DNA of 21,455 nt from positions 1 to 21,455 of the forward strand of contig JAUWOJ010000013.1 of NCBI GenBank assembly GCA_030612175.1, given 5' to 3'. Position 1 is the stretch's first letter, and each line of letters begins with the position of its first letter. This DNA is from Candidatus Bipolaricaulota bacterium. GTDB lineage: Bacteria > Bipolaricaulota > Bipolaricaulia > UBA7950 > UBA9294. The notes under the pieces were generated by a model. The model had not been told where the DNA came from and searched no databases. It saw nothing but the letters and a program-made list of their open reading frames with translations. The translations under genes and the position numbers were made by a program. Below are positions 15,696 through 21,455 of this stretch, one piece after another.

Positions 15696-16844
15696 ATGAA
15701 GCACATCGCCGCAATAATCATGCATCACGCCTTTAGTCAAAGTCTCGGGGAGAAACTTGTTTGTGACGCCAGAGAAGCATCCATATCTGACCTCATAACA
15801 ACCCTATGTCAGGCCGGACTAGATCGTATTCTCCTTGTCACAAACGACGAACACCTCGAAGATCGTCTCCACGCAAGCAATGCATGTCCAATTGTCTCCA
15901 CCAGCAGCAGCCCGTTTCACTTTGGAGAAACCCTGCAAGAACTTATCAGCAAGTACTCACTGGATGGCATTGTGTACTTCGGCAGCGGAAGTGGAGCATT
16001 GCTCACAGATCAGAAGATGAAAACCCTTGTATCCTTCGCCAAACAAGATGTTCCCGCGGCGCTACTTAATAATTTCTACTCTTGTGACTTTGCCGCAATT
16101 GCACAAGCAAGAACACTGGTAAGAGCCGATCTCCCTGCCATCGATAATTCACTAGGATTTGCCCTTTCCAGGCTAGGATTTTCTTGCTTCTCTTTACCTC
16201 ATGATATTAGCACACAGTTTGACATCGACACTCCAACCGATCTTTCGATCCTTGCAACAACAGAGCTTGGCGGCGAGACACTGCGTACCTTTCTTGAACA
16301 GCAGGGGCCAATCCACTCTACCGTTTCTTCATTGATCAACCATCTTACCAGTCGAGCCTCACATCTCTATCTAATAGGTCGAGTCAACCCGGTAACCTGG
16401 TCTCACTTTGAACAACAAATTGCCTGTCGCACAAGCGCTCTTGCTGAAGGACGCGGAATGCGCGCTTATCCTAACAGCAAGGGAACATTTCTTCGTGTGG
16501 ATTCGCGCCTTGATAAACCCCATGCATTTTTCTCACGGCTCGCAAGTATTGCTGATGCCGCCATCATTGATACACGCCCACTATTGCGCGGAAAGGGAGG
16601 ACTTCCCTCACGTGCCGACCGCTTCGCCAGTGACCTTTACCTCCCCGAGCTAATCAAGGATCAGCTTTGGGCAACATTCACTCGCCAAGCGATGATGGCA
16701 AGCATCCCGGTTGTCCTTGGAGGCCACTCACTTGTAAGCGGAGGGCTCTATCTTCTTGGCAATGCATGTTGGAAAAACCATGATCTTCCCCGTAGACTTC
16801 ACCCTGAGACAGTCATCTGGAAAAGGAGCAATCATGAGCAATAA
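15696..16844 (+). CDS. Unrecognised protein with nucleotidyltransferase-like N-terminal part
   Basis: I do not recognise this 382-residue protein as a named family. Residues 1-190 alternate beta strands and helices in a Rossmann/GT-A-like way (AAIIMHHAF, DRILLVTND, DGIVYFGSGSGALLT) and contain FDIDTPTDLSIL at 175-186, a word typical of NTP transferases such as CofC and MobA. The second half (about 205-382) has LYLIGRVNPVTWSHFEQQ, IIDTRPLLRGKGGLPSRADRF and VVLGGHSLVSGGLYLLGNA, the last of which I recall in uncharacterised bacterial proteins. The typical N-terminal nucleotide loop LAGGxGxRxG is absent. No signal peptide or membrane segment. GGGGA lies 6-7 bases before the ATG. Its last 11 bases overlap the glyA-gcvT fusion, suggesting coupled expression, perhaps a folate or cofactor-linked role. 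Confidence 0.8.
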   Translation: MKHIAAIIMHHAFSQSLGEKLVCDAREASISDLITTLCQAGLDRILLVTNDEHLEDRLHASNACPIVSTSSSPFHFGETLQELISKYSLDGIVYFGSGSGALLTDQKMKTLVSFAKQDVPAALLNNFYSCDFAAIAQARTLVRADLPAIDNSLGFALSRLGFSCFSLPHDISTQFDIDTPTDLSILATTELGGETLRTFLEQQGPIHSTVSSLINHLTSRASHLYLIGRVNPVTWSHFEQQIACRTSALAEGRGMRAYPNSKGTFLRVDSRLDKPHAFFSRLASIADAAIIDTRPLLRGKGGLPSRADRFASDLYLPELIKDQLWATFTRQAMMASIPVVLGGHSLVSGGLYLLGNACWKNHDLPRRLHPETVIWKRSNHEQ

Positions 16845-19800
16845 GGACCGCATCTCAAGTATAGCCAAGCTTGATCCACAGATATCAACGCTGATCAGTG
16901 CTGAACAGCAACGGCAACAAGAGAAGATCATACTTATCCCTTCAGAGAGCCTAACTCCACCAGCTGTGCGCGAAGCGCTCGGTTCTGTGTTCAACAGCGT
17001 ATACGCGGAAGGGTATCCTCGCGCCGCTATGCGGAAGTCCTCTTCTTCTTCCCTTGGAAAACTAGACCAGCAACTTGCATCCTACCGCCGCTACGCCGAT
17101 TGGCGCTTCTATAAAGGAACAGAATTCGCCGATCTAGTCGAATCGCTCGCCGGCCGCCGTGCTGCTGAATGCTTCGCGACCCCTGACCACCCAGCCGAGC
17201 GGATCTACGCCAATGTCCAGCCATTATCTGGCGCCGCCGCAAACCTTGCGATTTATGAGGCATTTGTAGATCCTGGCGATACTGTGATGGGCATGGCGCT
17301 CACCGAAGGAGGACATCTTACTCACGGTTCAAAGTTCAACATCACAGGAAGACGTTATAAGATTGTCTCCTACTCCGCCAGTCCTCAAACGGGCAAGCTC
17401 GACTACAACCAAATAATGCAATTAGCCAAAAAGCATCGACCGCGTCTGATAATCGGGGGATTCACCTCCTATCCATGGCAAGCAGATTGGTCAGAGTTCC
17501 GCAAGATCGCCGATGAAGTGGGCGCCATTTTTCTTGCCGACATCGCTCACACAGCAGGAATGGTAACTGCGGGTGTCTATCCAAATCCTATTGGCTACGC
17601 AGATGTAGTGACTCTGACTACCCACAAGACATTGTGTGGTCCACGCGGAGCAGTAATTCTCTCTACCGATCCTGGAATCGCCGCTCTGGTTGACAACGCC
17701 GTTTTCCCAGGGGAACAAGGCGGTCCGCATGTCAACAAGTTCGCGGCAATTGCGGTCGCTCTTGCCACCGCGCAGACGCCTGAATTCAAGGACCTGCAAC
17801 GCCAAATCGTGAAGAACGCCAGCTATCTCGCGGAAGCGCTACAAGAAGAAGGACTTACCTTGGCTTACGGCGGGACAGACACACATCTGCTACTAGTCGA
17901 CCTAAGAACACTCGTCAATGATACAGGCTTTGTCATGATGGGAGAAATCGCTTCACGCATCCTAGACCTAGCGGGAATCGTCTGCAACAAGAACACCATC
18001 CCAGGCGATCATAGCGCGGCCGACGCGCATGGAATCCGCCTAGGAACCCCGTGGGCCACACAGCGGGGAATGGGGAAGCAAGAAATGGAGACCCTAGCGC
18101 GAATCATCGCCAAGGTGCTAACCTCAATCCGTCCATTCTCCTATTTGGGACTTAACGGGAAGCTATCCCGCGGAAAGCTTCCGCTGTCTGTTCTTGAACA
18201 AGCGAGGCAAGACGTACAGGCAATCATTTCTCATATCGATCCAGAAGCCAAGCCGAACAAGGAAATACGCCCGCACCAGTCCGAAGACCTCAACCCTATA
18301 GCCTTTCTGCGCGTGCGCAGTGGACGAGCAACAGCATTGCTCAACGAAGCTGTAACTACTGATCTCCTAGCTCTTGATAAGGGCAGACAGCTGCGCAGCT
18401 TACTATTCAACGGCGAAGGACAGCTTATCTCCGAAATCCTCATCGGCCGTCTCGCGGAAGAAGATTATCTGCTTCTTGTTCCTGGCTCGGTCAAAGAGAA
18501 AGTCAAGAGTTGGCTTGTCGGGCTAGCAGACGGATACATTCTGTTCGACAAGAAAGACATATTCCGCAAGGTACAAGGTCCGGCCATAGTGGAAGAAGTA
18601 ACGCAAGCAGCAATACCCGCGCCAGCAAAGGAATGGCTTCTGGCCAACCCTCCCACAGAGTGGGGCTCGCTGACAATCCAAGAGATGTACTCTCAACAAC
18701 CAGGGCTGTTCGCCATTCACAAACCTTATTTTGTCGGGCAAGCGCTGCTTGAACTATCAGAACAAACAGACAACCGAGCAAGTTTTTCCTGGAAAGAAGA
18801 GGAACAAGCGCTCAAGCGTACTCCTATCTATGATCAACACAAAGAACTTGGCGCGAAATTGGTTCCATTTGCTGGCTGGGAGATGCCGGTTTGGTATACA
18901 TCTACTTTAGAAGAACACAGGGCTGTGCGCGAGACAGCCGGCCTCTTTGATCTTGGGCACATGGGGGTATTCGAGGTTTCCGGAGAATACGCAACCGAGT
19001 TCTTGAATATAGTGACCTCCAATTACGCCGCGTGGCTCAACAACGGCGAATCGCAGTACGCGTATCTGTTGACACCCAGCGGGGAAGTGATTGATGACAT
19101 TTTTGTATACCGACGGGCGCGCGATCACTACCTCCTAGTGGTGAATGCTATCAACGAAAACAAAGACTGGGAATGGTTGACTGGAGTAAACGCGCAACGG
19201 TACTTAATCGACCAAGAGTTGCCCTCGCGCCACTGCGGCCCCGAGGTGAATTTGTGTAACCTGAGAGAAGAACGAGGAGTAATGGACCTCGCTTTGCAGG
19301 GCCCGCTTAGTCAGAAGATCTTGGAGCGAATCGCGGACAAGAAAGAAAGACTTGCCATCTCTTGCCTTCAGAGAACTGAGTTCTGCGAGGTTTTAATTGA
19401 TGGACACCAACTACTGGTCGCCCGCACCGGTTATACCGGAGAAGAGATCGGTTACGAGATTTACCTAGCTAGGGCCGATGCCCTCTGGCTCTGGCACAAA
19501 CTCCTCGACGTAGGAATACCATTAGGCATGAAGCCATGTGGGCTAGCCGCCCGTGACTCTACTCGGGTCGAAGCAGGACTGCCGCTCTATGGACATGAGC
19601 TTGCTGGGCCATATCAAATCAACCCTTTTGAGGCGGGATTCGGCGTATACGTTAAACTACATAAACCATTTTTCATTGGCCGCGACTATTGCCTTAAGGC
19701 ATACACTGATCCAACACGAGAGACTGTTCGCTTCCAAGTAGATACGGCAGGCGCGCGCCCTATCCACACCGGCGCAGCAGTGATCGACCGTAACGGTCAT

Positions 19801-20016
19801 TACCTGGGTCGAGTAACAAGTTGTGTTAGCCTGCTGCGCGATAGCCAAGTTGGTTTGGCCTTGGTCAACAAGCTTAACATATGTTCGGAGACGAAGATAA
19901 CAATCCTTAACCCTCCACACAAACACGAAGCAGCAAAAGCCTCCCCAGATTTAACCCAAGGCGATCGAGTAGCTGTGCCAACCCCGGGAAGAATTATTTC
20001 TCGCTTTCCGGAATAA
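16834..20016 (+). CDS. Fusion: serine hydroxymethyltransferase + GcvT-like domain + aminomethyltransferase
   Basis: Residues 1-465 are SHMT (GlyA), which converts serine and THF to glycine and 5,10-methylene-THF: EGYP (59-62), ADIAHTAG with Asp236, the PLP lysine Lys265 in TTHKTLCGPRG, and RLGTPWATQRG. About 28 residues are inserted between EGYP and RFYKGTEFAD compared with E. coli. Residues ~485-600 resemble one folate-binding half of GcvT, but the catalytic IDD is replaced by LISE. Residues ~660-1055 are a complete GcvT, the T protein of glycine cleavage: PFAGWEMPVWY, FDLGHMG, VIDDIFVYR (752-760), ARTGYTGEEIGYE, and CGLAARDSTRVEAGLPLYG. The start at 16834 has GGAG (16825-16828) 5 bases upstream; an in-frame ATG at 16756 is within the preceding gene and rejected. 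No stop or frameshift occurs across 1060 codons. gcvH and gcvP are not in the window. Confidence 0.93.
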   Translation: MSNKDRISSIAKLDPQISTLISAEQQRQQEKIILIPSESLTPPAVREALGSVFNSVYAEGYPRAAMRKSSSSSLGKLDQQLASYRRYADWRFYKGTEFADLVESLAGRRAAECFATPDHPAERIYANVQPLSGAAANLAIYEAFVDPGDTVMGMALTEGGHLTHGSKFNITGRRYKIVSYSASPQTGKLDYNQIMQLAKKHRPRLIIGGFTSYPWQADWSEFRKIADEVGAIFLADIAHTAGMVTAGVYPNPIGYADVVTLTTHKTLCGPRGAVILSTDPGIAALVDNAVFPGEQGGPHVNKFAAIAVALATAQTPEFKDLQRQIVKNASYLAEALQEEGLTLAYGGTDTHLLLVDLRTLVNDTGFVMMGEIASRILDLAGIVCNKNTIPGDHSAADAHGIRLGTPWATQRGMGKQEMETLARIIAKVLTSIRPFSYLGLNGKLSRGKLPLSVLEQARQDVQAIISHIDPEAKPNKEIRPHQSEDLNPIAFLRVRSGRATALLNEAVTTDLLALDKGRQLRSLLFNGEGQLISEILIGRLAEEDYLLLVPGSVKEKVKSWLVGLADGYILFDKKDIFRKVQGPAIVEEVTQAAIPAPAKEWLLANPPTEWGSLTIQEMYSQQPGLFAIHKPYFVGQALLELSEQTDNRASFSWKEEEQALKRTPIYDQHKELGAKLVPFAGWEMPVWYTSTLEEHRAVRETAGLFDLGHMGVFEVSGEYATEFLNIVTSNYAAWLNNGESQYAYLLTPSGEVIDDIFVYRRARDHYLLVVNAINENKDWEWLTGVNAQRYLIDQELPSRHCGPEVNLCNLREERGVMDLALQGPLSQKILERIADKKERLAISCLQRTEFCEVLIDGHQLLVARTGYTGEEIGYEIYLARADALWLWHKLLDVGIPLGMKPCGLAARDSTRVEAGLPLYGHELAGPYQINPFEAGFGVYVKLHKPFFIGRDYCLKAYTDPTRETVRFQVDTAGARPIHTGAAVIDRNGHYLGRVTSCVSLLRDSQVGLALVNKLNICSETKITILNPPHKHEAAKASPDLTQGDRVAVPTPGRIISRFPE

Positions 20017-20033
20017 GACATTAGTAATTGGTG

Positions 20034-20054
20034 GCGCGAACTTGAGGATCGCGC
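20034..20054. terminator. GC-rich hairpin between convergent genes
   Basis: GCGCGA (20034-20039) pairs with TCGCGC (20049-20054) over a 9-base loop. It lies in the 49-base gap between the convergent stops at 20016 and 20066. There is no clear T-run on either side, so it is only a candidate bidirectional terminator. Confidence 0.35.
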
Positions 20055-20065
20055 ATCAAATTGCG

Positions 20066-21088
20066 CTACACACCACACAGATATAGCGCTCCACCCACTA
20101 CAAAGCCAAACACAAGGTTGAATACCTTTACCCTAATTGAGTCGCGAACTGATACCGATAATAATGGAAGCATGCCATGGCCATCCTGAACAAACGAGCT
20201 TAGAAACAGAACAGAAAACGGGATAAGGCCATTGGCAAACATCATGACAAAGATTAGGTGGGGTCCAGACTCTGGAATCAGCCCAATTAGTCCTGCGAAT
20301 AAGAACACCCACAGCATATGAGACTGAATGAACTGTTCTACAAGCCCTTGGCTTGGAAGCAGTGACATAACCAGTAACGCTCCAAATGTCCACAAGAAGA
20401 CGCGCAACGTATGCCGAAACAGGACGTGGGCAATGATATGCTCCCGCAGGTAATGCTCCGAGCTCGACAATCCGAGAAGGGCGACCGACGAAAGAAGAAC
20501 CACAAGAGTGATTCGCATCCATCCCCACCCTGTCGGTTCAAGCAAGCCTAGGACAGATATACCAAGAAGGGCGACCATCAACACAAAAAAGGCGATCCGT
20601 ATTGCGCTCGGCCGACGTAGATTGTTGGCTAGCGAGACCAAGGTATTGTCCCCCAGCTCCTCTGGGTGAAGCTCATGTAGTTCACATGCTTCACATGGAA
20701 CTATACCAAGACGTTTTGCTATGAGATCGGACAGGAAGCCAAAGAAAACCCCGGCAATGAGTAATCCCCCGAACACGAGCAATGCTTTACCCGGAAAGAG
20801 AGAAAACATGACATAGGCTTCATCCCCCGAAGTAGCGATCATTCCTCCAACCAGCGCCCCAAAACCAATCAGACCGTGCACATACATTGACACATTCATA
20901 AATGCCCCTAGACAACCTGGGGTTGAGCCAAGGAATGAGGCCAACACGTACTCACGCCACTTACGACCACGTAGAGCGCGCGTCATCCCGCCTCGCGAGA
21001 AGACATTTAGCCAATCGACTAATACCATCATGGAGAAGACAAAGATGGCGATCGTAATAGCGCTCCGAAAAACTCCGAGAACATTCAT
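20066..21088 (-). CDS. Polytopic membrane protein, putative heavy-metal/manganese exporter (ArsP_2-like)
   Basis: The 340 residues contain about ten hydrophobic segments in two halves. Characteristic stretches are STPGCLGAFMNVSMYVHGLI and GGMIATSGDEAYVMFS in the first half, and GLIPESGPHLIFVMMFANGL and SSFVQDGHGMLPLLS in the second. This matches my memory of the family described as a putative 10-TM heavy-metal exporter or putative manganese transporter; its substrate is not experimentally secure. The central cytoplasmic loop has PCEACELHELHPEE with Cys132, Cys135, His138 and His141, and EHYLREHIIAHVLFRH adds four more histidines, both plausible metal ligands. The start ATG overlaps the stop of a possible small ORF (ATGA) and is 105 bases after feoB on the same strand, suggesting a shared metal-homeostasis transcript. 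Confidence 0.75.
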   Translation of the reverse strand: MNVLGVFRSAITIAIFVFSMMVLVDWLNVFSRGGMTRALRGRKWREYVLASFLGSTPGCLGAFMNVSMYVHGLIGFGALVGGMIATSGDEAYVMFSLFPGKALLVFGGLLIAGVFFGFLSDLIAKRLGIVPCEACELHELHPEELGDNTLVSLANNLRRPSAIRIAFFVLMVALLGISVLGLLEPTGWGWMRITLVVLLSSVALLGLSSSEHYLREHIIAHVLFRHTLRVFLWTFGALLVMSLLPSQGLVEQFIQSHMLWVFLFAGLIGLIPESGPHLIFVMMFANGLIPFSVLFLSSFVQDGHGMLPLLSVSVRDSIRVKVFNLVFGFVVGGALYLCGV

Positions 21089-21165
21089 CTAAGTTCCATC
21101 TGCTCGGGGACATTCTTCCCCAATTCTCCCCACGCTCGCTTCGCATCACGCATTACATCTCTCAT
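21085..21165 (-). CDS. Possible 26-residue small ORF between feoB and the exporter gene
   Basis: A frame starting with ATG at 21163-21165 reads MRDVMRDAKRAW then GELGKNVPEQMELR and stops with TGA at 21085-21087, overlapping the exporter ATG by four bases (ATGA). It is charged and helix-prone with no cysteines or membrane segment. No Shine-Dalgarno precedes the ATG; the frame stays open back into the feoB end, with a TTG alternative there. A GGGGA/TCCCC hairpin (21106-21121) falls inside it. It could be a coupling leader peptide, a real small protein, or chance. Confidence 0.25.
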   Translation of the reverse strand: MRDVMRDAKRAWGELGKNVPEQMELR

Positions 21166-21193
21166 TTCTGTTATCGCCCTATTGCTGTAAAAA

Positions 21194-21455
21194 TTACGCA
21201 ATCATTGCCGCTATTCCTCGCGCCAGCAGAGCAACCACAAGAGCAATCGTTGTAGTAGTCCCAACAACCAAGGCTGTCTTCCCGCGCCCAAGCTCGCGCG
21301 TGAGTACCGCAATCGTAGCCACGCATGGAATGTAGAACATTACGAAGAGCGTAAAAGTCATCATCTGGCCAGCCGACAGTACGGTAGCTACCTGGGTTGT
21401 CCCCAGCGCCTGGAACAGCATAATCAATGACAGCTCCTTCCGGAAAATGCCGAAG
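21194..21455 (-). CDS. feoB: Ferrous iron transport protein B, C-terminal end (5' part outside window)
   Basis: FeoB is the GTPase-coupled ferrous iron importer of the cytoplasmic membrane. Only the last ~86 residues are visible, and the frame continues open through the right window edge, so the gene is cut by the window. GIFRKELSLIMLFQALGT, the following LSAGQMMTFTLFVMFYIPC and VATIAVLTRELG form the end of the second Gate region, with a conserved Cys. TALVVGTTTTIALVVALLAR is the last transmembrane helix. The G domain cannot be inspected. A TTG at 21427 is internal and not a start. It precedes the putative exporter on the same strand. Confidence 0.9.
   Translation of the reverse strand, partial: FGIFRKELSLIMLFQALGTTQVATVLSAGQMMTFTLFVMFYIPCVATIAVLTRELGRGKTALVVGTTTTIALVVALLARGIAAMIA

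Noticed and set aside
15441..15740. 99-codon minus-strand frame with a hydrophobic stretch in the rpsR-15696 gap
   Set aside because: It overlaps the start of the plus-strand gene at 15696, has no ribosome site and resembles no protein I know; the hydrophobic run could be chance.
1..21455. tRNA, rRNA, CRISPR array, transposase, integrase or defence system
   Set aside because: Gaps between genes are short and were read for T-loop words, spaced repeats and terminal inverted repeats; nothing convincing was found.

Overview
This window looks like a housekeeping stretch of a bacterial chromosome, roughly half G+C by eye, with genes on both strands and little accessory DNA. The organism is probably an uncultivated or little-studied bacterium. 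DnaK has the short ATPase-domain form found in Firmicutes, Actinobacteria, Chloroflexi and similar lineages: it lacks the insert seen in proteobacterial DnaK. The order hrcA-grpE-dnaK-dnaJ behind a CIRCE operator is also typical of those groups. I cannot name the phylum from sequence alone. A glyA-gcvT fusion and the SHMT insertion hint at a Chloroflexota-like or other deep-branching terrabacterial lineage, but this is inference.

Layout. (1) 1-3216, plus strand: the 3' end of a TPR protein gene, then secA with its own promoter and a very short leader. (2) 3270-7914, plus strand: a heat-shock operon hrcA-grpE-dnaK-dnaJ with a clear promoter and CIRCE at its head. (3) 10797-7918, minus strand: secG, two oligopeptide-transporter-type ATPases (oppD- and oppF-like, without permease or binding-protein genes in view) and rdgB, ending 3 bases from dnaJ. 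(4) 10982-12604, plus strand: pyrG, divergent from secG, with a perfect 16-bp tandem repeat between them. (5) 13486-12695, minus strand: lgt. (6) 13490-13927: a repeat-rich gap carrying the first ~37 codons of a four-helix-bundle (23S rRNA intervening-sequence type) protein gene and a strong minus-strand terminator. (7) 14251-13928, minus strand: an HU gene with a consensus promoter, divergent from the rpsF-ssb-rpsR operon at 14464-15402. (8) 15696-20016, plus strand: an unrecognised gene with a nucleotidyltransferase-like signature, overlapping by 11 bases a 1060-residue fusion of serine hydroxymethyltransferase, a degenerate GcvT-like domain and a complete GcvT. (9) 21455-20066, minus strand: the 3' end of feoB, a possible 26-codon ORF, and a polytopic membrane protein of the putative heavy-metal/manganese exporter family.

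How the genes work together. SecA, SecG and Lgt belong to protein export and lipoprotein maturation. HrcA/CIRCE with GrpE, DnaK and DnaJ form the chaperone system and its repressor. S6, SSB and S18 form the usual ribosome/replication operon. The GlyA-GcvT fusion joins two tetrahydrofolate enzymes that share 5,10-methylene-THF and glycine. FeoB and the exporter suggest a metal-homeostasis locus. The most unusual items are the GlyA/GcvT-like/GcvT protein and its coupled unknown neighbour. No rRNA, tRNA, CRISPR array, transposase or phage gene was seen.
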